Positions 33,339 through 41,999 of a DNA stretch of 64,000 nt are shown here, piece after piece. This DNA is from Chitinophagaceae bacterium. GTDB taxonomy: Bacteria; Bacteroidota; Bacteroidia; Chitinophagales; Chitinophagaceae. Where the stretch lies: assembly GCA_017853575.1 (NCBI GenBank), contig JAFMJI010000008.1, positions 28,577 through 92,576 of the forward strand, written 5' to 3'. Below the pieces are notes generated by a model that was given only the letters and a program-made list of their open reading frames with translations, made no database searches and had not been told where the DNA came from. The position numbers and the translations under genes were made by a program. Position 1 is the first letter of the stretch. Each line of letters opens with the position of its first letter.

Positions 33339-35852
33339 TCAATTAAATAATGAGGCTTGCTTAGACGAAGAACCGGATTCAAGCCATTCAATTTCAGTGC
33401 TCTTTGTGAAATCTACCAATTTTGTTCCGACAGCTTTCCAACCCATTACCTCGGCAAAATCGTTCACTTTTACCTTTGTTTGCTTTGCCTGAGTACCTCG
33501 GCCTGTTTTTATAAGTGCCACAGGATTCTGATCAGTTGAAACAGCTTCTACATAATTACCCTTGGATTCTTTGATGAAATAAAATTTATTGTGAAGCGTA
33601 GTTGTTTCTATTTTAAACCGCTTGAGATTGAACTGCAATTTCTCATTATCTAGGTAGATGGCAGTAACAATCTTTGCAGCATCAAATTTTTCAATTTTGA
33701 TCAATTTTTCATGATCAAAACGTTGGGTGAGTTCAGTATCAGTGATCTCATAATAACCATCATGATATATGACCAACAATTGGTCTTCAGGCGAGAAAGT
33801 CCCCAGATAGGTGCCCTTTTCTTCCGTATTCAATCTTCCAAATGTATCATCAAACCACAGGCTTCTTCCTCCCAATGTAGATTTACCTGCTTCGAGCATT
33901 TTCACATTTTTAATTGGATATTTTGTTACCTGGTTTCCTACTGAATTTCTTCCTTTAATTTCAAGAGCATCGAAATAAAATTCAAGTTGTTTGTTACGGG
34001 CACTGCAATTAGGACTCAATATAACAGATACCGATTCAGCTTCTCCATTGGGATTCGCAGTAAAATAATTGACTTTTGACTTTTCACTGCCCTTTGTCAT
34101 ATCATACTCTTTGTCACGTGTCACACCCATCACATTGAATCGTTTGGCATATGAGATACCGGTTGATCCATCTGTATAAATCATATTGTAGGTAGTACGT
34201 TCATCATTTTTATGGAAGATGGCTGCATAGAGTATGTCTTTACCGATATATACTTTATCATCTACTTTCAACACTTTCATGACACCTTGTTTGGTGAATA
34301 CAATGATATCATCCAAATCAGAACACTCTGTAACGAATTCATCTTTTTTCAAACTGGTGCCAATAAAGCCTTCTGCCCTGTTCATATATAAACGAACATT
34401 GGCGATAGCAACTTGACGGGCTTGAATTACATCAAATAGTTTGATTTCAGTTTTTCTACCCTTTTCCTTTCCAAACTTTTCCTTTAATCCTTCAAAATAG
34501 GCAATGGCATATTCAGTAAGATTATTCAGATCATGCTTCACTTGCTTCATCTCAGCTTCAAGTGCTTTAATCTGCTGATTCAACTCATCGATATCCATTT
34601 TATAAATTCTTCTTACTGGCTTTTCAGTCAGCTTGATAATGTCATCGCGGGTAATTTCTTTCTTGAAATTTTTTCTGTACGGATCAAACGCCTTTAAAAT
34701 TGAAAGCAATACTTTTTCCCAATCCTCGTGTTTCTTCTCAAGCTCCTTGTAAATTTTTTCTTCAAAAAATATTTTTTCCAGTGAAGTGAAATGCCATTTG
34801 TCTTGGAGTTCTGCCAACCTGATTTCCAACTCCTGCTTTAGGAGATCTTTTGTGTAATCAGTTGAATGATGCAATAAATCTGTTACAGAACCGAAAACAG
34901 GTATATGATCTATGATTACACAAGCATTGGGGGCAATGCTTACTTCACAATCGGTGAATGCATACAAGGCATCGATGGTGATATCAGAGGAAATACCTGC
35001 AGCAAGCTCAATGAGAATTTCTACATCGGCTGCAGTATTATCAGTTACTTTTTTAATCTTGATTTTACCTTGATCATTTGCTTTAACAATAGACTCCATC
35101 AACTGAGTGGTTGTTACCCCAAATGGAACATCTTTGATTACAATGCTTTTTTTATCCAACTCCTGGATATGTGCTCTACACCTGATTCTTCCACCTTTCT
35201 TTCCATCATTGTAATTGCTAACGTCGATCATTCCTCCTGTCTGAAAATCCGGAAACAATTCAAATTTCTTTCCTTTCAAATATTTGACTGAAGCTTCAAT
35301 AAGTTCAATGAAATTGTGGGGAAGAACTTTTGTAGACAACCCCACTGCAATTCCCTCTGCACCTTGCGCGAGCAACAAAGGAAATTTCATAGGCAGATTG
35401 ATGGGTTCCCGTTTTCTTCCATCGTAGCTCAACTGCCATTCTGTTGTCTTTGCATTGAAAGCGACTTCCAATGCAAACTTGCTCAATCTTGCTTCAATAT
35501 AACGTGCAGCAGCTGCGTCATCACCTGTGCGTACATCACCCCAATTACCTTGTGTATCAATCAATAAATCTTTCTGACCAAGATTTACAAGAGCATCCTG
35601 AATACTGGCGTCACCATGGGGATGATATTGCATGGTTTGACCAATGATGTTTGCTGCTTTGTTGAGCCTACCATCATCCATCTCTTTCATGGAATGAAGA
35701 ATTCTTCTCTGAACAGGCTTCAATCCATCGTTTATTTCAGGAACAGCACGTTCAAGTATTACATAGGAAGCATATTCAAGAAACCAGCTTTTGTACTGAC
35801 TGGTTACGCCACCTTCTTGATCAAATTCAGTTATCGATTTATTCTTTGCCAT
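33339..35852 (-). CDS. parC: DNA topoisomerase IV subunit A (ParC type)
   Basis: 837 residues. It cuts and reseals DNA; the catalytic tyrosine is Tyr118 in DDAAAARYIEARLS. Other landmarks are VPEINDGLKPVQRRILHSM near 38, MQYHPHGDASIQDALV near 74, and a C-terminal beta-propeller region from about 490. The propeller lacks an obvious GyrA-box (QRRGGKG), which fits topoisomerase IV rather than gyrase. Its ATG lies 2 bp after the DUF1835 gene, which follows parE. The three form an operon. Confidence 0.92.
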   Translation of the reverse strand: MAKNKSITEFDQEGGVTSQYKSWFLEYASYVILERAVPEINDGLKPVQRRILHSMKEMDDGRLNKAANIIGQTMQYHPHGDASIQDALVNLGQKDLLIDTQGNWGDVRTGDDAAAARYIEARLSKFALEVAFNAKTTEWQLSYDGRKREPINLPMKFPLLLAQGAEGIAVGLSTKVLPHNFIELIEASVKYLKGKKFELFPDFQTGGMIDVSNYNDGKKGGRIRCRAHIQELDKKSIVIKDVPFGVTTTQLMESIVKANDQGKIKIKKVTDNTAADVEILIELAAGISSDITIDALYAFTDCEVSIAPNACVIIDHIPVFGSVTDLLHHSTDYTKDLLKQELEIRLAELQDKWHFTSLEKIFFEEKIYKELEKKHEDWEKVLLSILKAFDPYRKNFKKEITRDDIIKLTEKPVRRIYKMDIDELNQQIKALEAEMKQVKHDLNNLTEYAIAYFEGLKEKFGKEKGRKTEIKLFDVIQARQVAIANVRLYMNRAEGFIGTSLKKDEFVTECSDLDDIIVFTKQGVMKVLKVDDKVYIGKDILYAAIFHKNDERTTYNMIYTDGSTGISYAKRFNVMGVTRDKEYDMTKGSEKSKVNYFTANPNGEAESVSVILSPNCSARNKQLEFYFDALEIKGRNSVGNQVTKYPIKNVKMLEAGKSTLGGRSLWFDDTFGRLNTEEKGTYLGTFSPEDQLLVIYHDGYYEITDTELTQRFDHEKLIKIEKFDAAKIVTAIYLDNEKLQFNLKRFKIETTTLHNKFYFIKESKGNYVEAVSTDQNPVALIKTGRGTQAKQTKVKVNDFAEVMGWKAVGTKLVDFTKSTEIEWLESGSSSKQASLFN

Positions 35853-35854
35853 GT

Positions 35855-36685
35855 TTACTCAGTAGTTTCTACAGCAGATCTTTTTTTGATTTCAAAATCT
35901 TTCATTGCACCTACTTTACCGCTAACCTCATATCTCTCATTTTGACCAATAATATTCTTCAAACGCCAAAGTAAAAATGCATCGCCTGTAGTTTCTTTAT
36001 GTTTTGATAGAAACGAATGAATAATCTTAGATGCTTTCTGTGCATCTGGCATGATGTAACGTGATAGGTCTGTATCATAAAATTCAACGCCCTTGTGAAG
36101 AATTTTTTTACCTCCTTCCAACAAACGGACCAAAGAACCTTGTGAACAAATTTTATTCCACTCATCACCATCCACTTCGAACTCACTTCTTGTAATTGGA
36201 CGCGCCAATTTTTTTGCTTTGATAAATTCTTTAGGTGGGATTTGACTCAACCAATCCGGATAAAAAATATTTCCCTTTTCATTGATAAATGGCAGATTAT
36301 TCAAGTACAAGATTTGGATACGCACCTGAAAAGCTGCGAGCTGACCCACCATCCAATAATACCCGCAAACATCGTGTTTATTTTGTGCTGCCCAAATCCA
36401 AACCTCTTCATTTTCATCGTTGGTAAGCATTTCAATGATATCAAGCATTACTTGTTCATCATTTACTTTTCCCTCTTCAACCAATCCTGCATAATCTCCA
36501 CCATCCAACACCATTTTCCACCATTCCTTCCTTGCTGCTGTTCCCTCTGGCGTATAAATATTTTGTAATGGGCCTACAGCATAGTCATCACGAATAATTT
36601 TGATGGTTCCGGACAACGACTCATCCAACTCAATGGCTTTTTTCAATACTTCTACATCTGCTTCATTAAAAACTACGTGAATCAT
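35855..36685 (-). CDS. DUF1835 / DUF3658 domain protein between parE and parC
   Basis: 276 residues, soluble, no signal peptide. Residues of about 1-120 match the DUF1835 type (MIHVVFNEADVEVLKKAIELDE, then IIRDDYAVGPLQNIYTPEG, and VWIWAAQNKHDVCGYYWMVGQL), with a DUF3658-like C-terminal half (RPITRSEFEVDGDEWNKICSQGSLVRLLEGG). The function of the family is not known. It is packed between parE (4 bp) and parC (2 bp), so it is expressed with the topoisomerase subunits. Confidence 0.82.
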   Translation of the reverse strand: MIHVVFNEADVEVLKKAIELDESLSGTIKIIRDDYAVGPLQNIYTPEGTAARKEWWKMVLDGGDYAGLVEEGKVNDEQVMLDIIEMLTNDENEEVWIWAAQNKHDVCGYYWMVGQLAAFQVRIQILYLNNLPFINEKGNIFYPDWLSQIPPKEFIKAKKLARPITRSEFEVDGDEWNKICSQGSLVRLLEGGKKILHKGVEFYDTDLSRYIMPDAQKASKIIHSFLSKHKETTGDAFLLWRLKNIIGQNERYEVSGKVGAMKDFEIKKRSAVETTE

Positions 36686-36689
36686 ATTT

Positions 36690-38585
36690 TTAAATTGAAT
36701 GTTCTACTGCATCTAATTCAACACGCAAGTTGGAAACAATAAAATCTTGTCGCTCTTGTGTATTTTTCCCCATGTAATATTCCAGCAGATGCTGGATATG
36801 TATTTGATTTTCCAAAATGACTGGAGTTTTTTTCATGTCTGGCCCTATGAATTTTTTAAACTCTTCAGGTGATATTTCACCCAACCCCTTGAATCGTGTA
36901 ATCTCCGGCTTTGCCCCAATTTTTTTGATGGCTGCTTGCTTCTCTGTTTCTGAATAGCAATAAATGGTTTCCTGCTTGTTTCTAACCCTGAACAATGGTG
37001 TTTCCAAAATATAAACATGCCCATCTCTCACCAAATCAGGAAAGAATTGCAAAAAGAACGTCATCAACAACAACCTGATGTGCATGCCATCCACATCTGC
37101 ATCTGTGGCGATGATGATATTGTTATACCTCAGATCATCCATGCCCTCTTCAATATTCAAGGCATGCTGAAGCAAATTGAATTCTTCATTCTCATACACC
37201 ACTTTCTTGGTGAGTCCGAATGAATTGAGTGGCTTTCCCCGCAGACTGAAAACAGCTTGTGTTTCAACATCTCTCGACTTTGTGATAGATCCACTTGCCG
37301 AATCACCCTCGGTAATAAAGATGGTGCTTTGAAATTGTTTTGCAATGAATTCCTCTTTCCCTTTGGAAGGCGGCTCATCATTGAGATGAATGCGGCAATC
37401 TCTTAATTTTCTGTTGTGTAGGTTTGCTTTTTTAGCCCTTTCATTTGCCAACTTTTTAATACCGGCCAATTCCTTTCTTTCTCGCTCACTTTGTTCAATA
37501 CGTTTTTTAAGCGCCTCAGCAACAGATGGATTTTTATGGAGATAGTTGTCTAGTTCTTTTGCAAAAAAATCAGAAACAAAATTTTTCATAGAGGGCCCGC
37601 CCTCAAACATGGTTTGTGATCCCAGCTTGGTTTTGGTCTGTGATTCAAATACAGGTTCTTGAACCCTCACAGCTATTGCAGCAACAATACTTTGTCTGAT
37701 ATCAGAAGTATCATAATCTTTTTTGAAAAAATCACGGATGGTTTTCACAAATGCTTCTCTGAAAGCAAGCACATGTGTACCACCTTGCGTGGTATACTGA
37801 CCGTTAACAAAACTGTAGATATCTTCTCCGTATTCATTGTTGTGTGAAATAGCCACTTCAATGTCTTCCCCTTTCAGATGAATAACTGGGTAACGCAATT
37901 CATCCTCATTGGTATTTCTGTGCAGCAGATCCAACAATCCATTTTTGCTAACGAATTTTTTACCATTGAAATTGATAAGGAGACCTGCGTTTAGGTAGCA
38001 ATAGTTCCACAATTGCTTTTCAATGTAATCTGGGATGAAGTGATAATTGCGAAAAATTTGTTCATCCGGAATAAAAATCACCTCGGTACCGTTGGATTCT
38101 TTTGTTGCTGCTTCTTTGTGTTCTTTTGATAATGCACCACGGGTGAATTCCGCAATTTTTTCTTTTCCTTCTCTGAATGCCCTTACCTTGAAGTATTCAC
38201 TTAAAGCATTGACCGCTTTGGTACCAACACCATTGAGACCAACGCTCTTTTGAAAAACCTTGCTATCATATTTTGCACCTGTATTGATCTTACTGACAAC
38301 ATCCACCAATTTTCCGAGTGGAATTCCGCGTCCATAATCTCTTATAAGCACTTGCTTTCCATTCAATTCTAGATCAATTTGCTTTCCATAACCCATCATG
38401 TGTTCATCAATGCAATTGTCCATCACCTCTTTCAATAGAACATAAATGCCATCATCCTGGCTGCTTCCATCCCCCAGTTTTCCAATGTACATACCTGGAC
38501 GTAAACGGATATGTTCTTTCCAATCAAGGCTTTTTATCGAATCCTCATTGTACTCAAAAAGATTATTGTCTTGCTGTTTAGCCAT
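36690..38585 (-). CDS. parE: DNA topoisomerase IV subunit B (ParE type)
   Basis: 631 residues. The GHKL ATPase domain shows [18 protein letters not shown] near 48, [11 protein letters not shown] near 75, [16 protein letters not shown] near 112, and [13 protein letters not shown] near 260. The transducer and TOPRIM regions follow with [17 protein letters not shown] near 427 and [29 protein letters not shown] near 500. It provides ATP hydrolysis for strand passage with ParC. The gene has its own TAnnTTTG box upstream. Confidence 0.94.
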   Translation of the reverse strand: MAKQQDNNLFEYNEDSIKSLDWKEHIRLRPGMYIGKLGDGSSQDDGIYVLLKEVMDNCIDEHMMGYGKQIDLELNGKQVLIRDYGRGIPLGKLVDVVSKINTGAKYDSKVFQKSVGLNGVGTKAVNALSEYFKVRAFREGKEKIAEFTRGALSKEHKEAATKESNGTEVIFIPDEQIFRNYHFIPDYIEKQLWNYCYLNAGLLINFNGKKFVSKNGLLDLLHRNTNEDELRYPVIHLKGEDIEVAISHNNEYGEDIYSFVNGQYTTQGGTHVLAFREAFVKTIRDFFKKDYDTSDIRQSIVAAIAVRVQEPVFESQTKTKLGSQTMFEGGPSMKNFVSDFFAKELDNYLHKNPSVAEALKKRIEQSERERKELAGIKKLANERAKKANLHNRKLRDCRIHLNDEPPSKGKEEFIAKQFQSTIFITEGDSASGSITKSRDVETQAVFSLRGKPLNSFGLTKKVVYENEEFNLLQHALNIEEGMDDLRYNNIIIATDADVDGMHIRLLLMTFFLQFFPDLVRDGHVYILETPLFRVRNKQETIYCYSETEKQAAIKKIGAKPEITRFKGLGEISPEEFKKFIGPDMKKTPVILENQIHIQHLLEYYMGKNTQERQDFIVSNLRVELDAVEHSI

Positions 38586-38637
38586 AATTATTCACCTCAA
38601 AATTGATTTCTGCCAAAATGCATAATGCCTTGGCTGC

Positions 38638-38645
38638 CAAAGATA
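38638..38645 (-). promoter_or_regulatory. -7 box of the parE-DUF1835-parC promoter
   Basis: Minus-strand TATCTTTG, a perfect TAnnTTTG, 52 bp before the parE ATG and just after the weak hairpin that ends the XRE/S24 gene. Confidence 0.5.
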
Positions 38646-38654
38646 AATGAATGA

Positions 38655-38677
38655 AACCTGCCTTTATGATGCAGGTT
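38655..38677 (-). terminator. Weak hairpin after the XRE/S24 gene
   Basis: AACCTGC (38655-38661) and GCAGGTT (38671-38677) with a 9-nt loop; the minus strand continues into an interrupted T-run (TTTCATTCATTT). A modest intrinsic terminator for the upstream regulator gene. Confidence 0.5.
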
Positions 38678-38717
38678 ATTAACGCAATGTGTATAATTTG
38701 AGCCCCATCGAAATGGA

Positions 38718-39473
38718 TCAATTCATGCGTTTCTTGATAGTGGAAACTTGTTCTTGAAGATTATTTACCAATTGTGCAAGCTGTCCAACATCCCATCGTT
38801 GTTGTTGTGCGACCTTAGAAATAACCATCTGTGCCTGCCAAATTTCCAGAATATCCTCTGCATTGATCTGATATGGCTGGAAAGATGGGTTATCACTCGT
38901 GAGGGTCACTTTATTTTTTGATTTGACAGATCTTGAAACACGCTTATACACTATTCCTTCATTTCTGCTCACGACTATGCATGCTGCATTTTGCTTTACA
39001 TCATCCAAGGAATCCATTTTTTGCCCAACGATGATCGATCCACTTGGGGTTGGCAACATACTATCACCAATGATCTCAAATGCTCTGTAATTCCCGCTTC
39101 CAAGCATGGGCAAGGTGAAAGTATTCAATTCATCTATGAACTCATCATCTGCATACCCTGCGAGATAGCCAGCTGCTGCCTTCATGGGAACAAAATGAAT
39201 TAGATTATTTTCTGCAGCCATTTTTAATTGTCTGCGTTTTGATAAGTAGTTTCCTTTAGACTCACTCATATCCCTTCGCAATAAATCATCCAGGCTTACC
39301 CTAAAAAGATCACTAACGACTTCCAAAACATCTACCCGTGGTTCTGCACGCTCCTCTTCATAAGCGCCCAACAAAGAACGTTTGATCTGAAGTTTTTGTG
39401 CAAATTCCTCTTGCGTAAGCCCTTTCAACTTGCGCAGATATTTCAAATTTTGTCCTGCGAATGACTGTGACAT
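38718..39473 (-). CDS. XRE-family regulator with S24 (LexA/CI-type) peptidase domain
   Basis: 251 residues. A helix-turn-helix domain occupies about 8-65 (LKYLRKLKGLTQEEFAQKL). An S24 domain follows with the Ser-Lys dyad at Ser138 (IIGDSMLPTPSG) and Lys177 (GIVYKRVSR). A candidate self-cleavage Ala-Gly bond lies at 101-102 (AAAGYLAGY), about 36 residues before the serine, as in LexA. A C-terminal coiled-coil-like tail follows. It resembles CI/LexA-like repressors that are inactivated by RecA-driven cleavage, but the regulon is unknown. A palindrome in its promoter may be its own operator. A solitary gene with no phage genes nearby. Confidence 0.85.
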   Translation of the reverse strand: MSQSFAGQNLKYLRKLKGLTQEEFAQKLQIKRSLLGAYEEERAEPRVDVLEVVSDLFRVSLDDLLRRDMSESKGNYLSKRRQLKMAAENNLIHFVPMKAAAGYLAGYADDEFIDELNTFTLPMLGSGNYRAFEIIGDSMLPTPSGSIIVGQKMDSLDDVKQNAACIVVSRNEGIVYKRVSRSVKSKNKVTLTSDNPSFQPYQINAEDILEIWQAQMVISKVAQQQRWDVGQLAQLVNNLQEQVSTIKKRMN

Positions 39474-39495
39474 ACTAATGATTTTGGGGCAATAT

Positions 39496-39510
39496 ACTAA
39501 ATATTTTAGT
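39496..39510. promoter_or_regulatory. Palindromic candidate operator upstream of the XRE/S24 gene
   Basis: ACTAAATATTTTAGT, a perfect 6-bp inverted repeat with a 3-bp centre, 23 bp before the regulator ATG and in the AT-rich divergent gap with surE. On the minus strand it lies about 8 bp downstream of a TTTG, within the presumed core promoter. Location and symmetry fit autoregulation by the XRE/S24 protein; binding is untested. Confidence 0.45.
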
Positions 39511-39600
39511 TTTCAATCAAAAATGCTAAGTTTTTTTTCAAAATGAGTTTTGGCTGTTTTAAAAGTCGTCTTTTAAATATGTGGTATTTTCGAATCTGAT

Positions 39601-40392
39601 ATGAGTATTAAAAAGAAAAACCAACGCGAAACACCTATTATATTGGTTGTGAACGATGATGGGGTAAGTGCACCTGGCATCAACCATCTTGTGGAAGCAG
39701 TAAAAGATTTGGGGAGAGTTGTAGTAGTTGCCCCTGATAAACCCCAATCAGGCATGGGGCATGCCATTACCATTGGATATCCATTGAGGCTACATAAAAC
39801 GCATATACCCGCAGATGTAGAAGCTTGGAGTTGCAGCGGGACACCTGTAGATTGCGTTAAACTTGCAGTTGACAAAGTACTGCACAGAAAACCTGATATC
39901 TGTTTAAGCGGTATCAACCATGGGGCAAATCATTCCATCAATGTAATCTACTCAGGTACGATGAGTGCTGCCATTGAAGCATCGATTGAAAATATTCCTT
40001 CGGCAGGATTTTCATTGTTGGATCATAGCTTGGAGGCAGATTTTGCAGGAGCAAAGAAATATGCGAGAATGATTGTTGAACAGATGCTGAAGAAAAAGGC
40101 TGACAAACATTTATGCCTCAATGTAAATATCCCTTCAGGAGATCCTACTTTAATTAAAGGAGTAAAAGTATGTAAGCAGGCCTATGCCAAATATGAGGAG
40201 GATTTCAAAGAAAGGAAGGATCCTATTGGCAAAAAATATTATTGGCTCACGGGTGAATTCTTAAACCTTGAGAAAAGCAAAGAAACTGATGTATGGGCTT
40301 TGCAAAACAACTATGTAAGCGTTGTTCCCGTACAATATGATCTTACAAATTATGCCCTCAAGAAAAAAATTGAAAAAGATTATACTTGGTGA
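39601..40392 (+). CDS. surE: 5'/3'-nucleotidase SurE
   Basis: 263 residues. Metal-binding Asp19-Asp20 are in VVNDDGVSAPGI; the phosphate-binding loop is APDKPQSGMGHAIT near 45-58 and the asparagine motif is LSGINHGANHSINVIYSGTMSAA near 101-123. It dephosphorylates nucleoside monophosphates and is linked to stationary-phase survival. It is followed, with overlap, by a small membrane protein and then lpxB on the same strand. Confidence 0.95.
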   Translation: MSIKKKNQRETPIILVVNDDGVSAPGINHLVEAVKDLGRVVVVAPDKPQSGMGHAITIGYPLRLHKTHIPADVEAWSCSGTPVDCVKLAVDKVLHRKPDICLSGINHGANHSINVIYSGTMSAAIEASIENIPSAGFSLLDHSLEADFAGAKKYARMIVEQMLKKKADKHLCLNVNIPSGDPTLIKGVKVCKQAYAKYEEDFKERKDPIGKKYYWLTGEFLNLEKSKETDVWALQNNYVSVVPVQYDLTNYALKKKIEKDYTW

Positions 40393-40685
40393 TGAAAAAC
40401 AAAGACAGCTATATACTTGGACTTTTCATCGGCGGACCATTACCTGTGATTAGTTTTTTTGGATATTATTATTGGAAATTCAGCCTTTTCACATTCAATG
40501 AATTCATTGAAGTGCTTGGTCAAAATAAATCACTCGTCACTGCACTGAGTATTCCCTGCCTCTTGCTGAACATTGTATTTTTTACACTCTTCATTAATGG
40601 AAATAAAGACAAAACAGCAAAAGGGATTTTCATTGTATCTATTATTTATGCCACTGCTGCACTGCTCTTTAAATTTTTATCTTAA
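40392..40685 (+). CDS. Small membrane protein between surE and lpxB
   Basis: 97 residues from ATG 40392, which overlaps the surE stop by one base (TGATG). There are about three membrane segments (near 8-25, 50-68, 80-95) and the protein is otherwise featureless. I do not recognise a named family. The overlap with surE and the 11-bp gap to lpxB indicate co-expression with both. Function unknown. Confidence 0.75.
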   Translation: MKNKDSYILGLFIGGPLPVISFFGYYYWKFSLFTFNEFIEVLGQNKSLVTALSIPCLLLNIVFFTLFINGNKDKTAKGIFIVSIIYATAALLFKFLS

Positions 40686-40696
40686 TTTTTGAATAG

Positions 40697-41821
40697 ATGA
40701 AATACTACATCATTGCAGGTGAAGCCTCAGGCGATTTGCATGGTAGTAGATTGATCAGAGAAATTAAAAAAAATGATGCTCATGCGTGTTTTCGTGCCTG
40801 GGGCGGTGATCTCATGATGGATGAGAAAGTTTCACTTGTGAAACATTATAGAGAAATGGCCTTCATGGGATTCATAGAAGTATTCCTCAATATCAAAAAA
40901 ATTATTTCGAACCTACGTTTTTGCAAGAAAGATATTCTTTCATTTCAACCTGATGTAATTATTTGCATCGATTATCCAGGCTTCAATCTTCCCATCACAA
41001 AATTTGCCAAGCGCCATGGCTTTGAAACTGTTTATTATATATCTCCTCAAGTATGGGCATGGAAGGAAAAGCGTGTACATGAAATAAAAAAATATGTTGA
41101 TTTGATGCTCGTCATACTCCCTTTTGAAAGGTCCTTTTACAAGAGATGGAATTATGATGTTGAGTATGTGGGCCACCCATTGATTGAAATTATTGAGGGG
41201 TTTAAGCATTCAGAAAGAGCACAGGAGATAAAAAATGAATTCGCGCAACGAGATAAAAAAATAGTTGCCATTATACCAGGATCAAGGATACAAGAAATCC
41301 AATCAAAGCTCCCAATAATGCTAAAAGCAACCACTAGATTTGAAAATGTTGATTTCATTGTTGCACAGGCCCCAGGTATTGAAGATGAAGTGATCATCAA
41401 TCATACCAAGTACTACAAGAATGTATCAATATGGAAAAACAAAACCTATGAGTTGCTTTCTGTTGCAGATGCAGCGGTGGTTACCTCTGGAACTGCAACA
41501 CTAGAAGCTGCTCTTTTTGGTGTACCCGAAGTTGTATGCTATAAAACTTCATGGATATCTTTCCTACTGGCAAGATTTTTTATAAAGGTGAAATTCATTT
41601 CACTGGTTAATATCATCATGGATAAATTGATAGTGAAAGAGTTGATACAAAATGCCTTAAATGCTGAAAGTATTTATGAAGAGCTTGCATTGCTTTTAAC
41701 CAATGATTCCAAAAGAAGTCAACTAAAAACTGATTTCCAGGCATTACATCAATTTCTTCTTTCCGGGGGAAATGCATCTAAAAATGCTGCAGAAAAAATT
41801 CAGGCACTGCTTATAAAATAA
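40697..41821 (+). CDS. lpxB: Lipid-A-disaccharide synthase
   Basis: 374-residue family 19 glycosyltransferase. It joins UDP-diacylglucosamine and lipid X to form the lipid A disaccharide. Motifs: IIAGEASGDLHGSRLI at 5-20, ICIDYPGFNLP near 92, YISPQVWAWKEKRV near 114, GHPLIE near 157, IIPGSRIQEI near 192, TSGTATLEAALFGVPEVVCYKTS near 258-280. It has the normal length and is the third gene of a surE-x-lpxB transcript. Converges on the DUF6728 mini-gene with a 1-bp gap. Confidence 0.95.
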   Translation: MKYYIIAGEASGDLHGSRLIREIKKNDAHACFRAWGGDLMMDEKVSLVKHYREMAFMGFIEVFLNIKKIISNLRFCKKDILSFQPDVIICIDYPGFNLPITKFAKRHGFETVYYISPQVWAWKEKRVHEIKKYVDLMLVILPFERSFYKRWNYDVEYVGHPLIEIIEGFKHSERAQEIKNEFAQRDKKIVAIIPGSRIQEIQSKLPIMLKATTRFENVDFIVAQAPGIEDEVIINHTKYYKNVSIWKNKTYELLSVADAAVVTSGTATLEAALFGVPEVVCYKTSWISFLLARFFIKVKFISLVNIIMDKLIVKELIQNALNAESIYEELALLLTNDSKRSQLKTDFQALHQFLLSGGNASKNAAEKIQALLIK

Positions 41822-41822
41822 A

Positions 41823-41990
41823 TTATTTTTTGAAGAGCAGTCTGAATATTATAACAACAATGGCAAATAAAAACAACAAAAGAGAAAGCCGGTTGATCCC
41901 ATGCATGTATTTTACCCAAGATGAATTGGGTGTGTCTTCATCTTTCTTCCTCAAATAAAGATAGGTTGCGATCTGTTTCCAAATTCCCAT
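41823..41990 (-). CDS. DUF6728-like 55-residue membrane protein
   Basis: Short minus-strand frame, ATG 41988-41990 to TAA 41823-41825. The protein begins MGIWKQIATYLYLRKK, continues KYMHGINRLSLLLFLFAIVVII and ends RLLFKK: a soluble N-terminal arm followed by one membrane segment and a basic tail. I recognise this arrangement from the Bacteroidota family DUF6728, of unknown function, though I cannot confirm with a search. Its ATG is 9 bp after the stop of the LuxE-like gene, so the two probably form an operon. Confidence 0.8.
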   Translation of the reverse strand: MGIWKQIATYLYLRKKDEDTPNSSWVKYMHGINRLSLLLFLFAIVVIIFRLLFKK

Positions 41991-41999
41991 ATGTATTTT

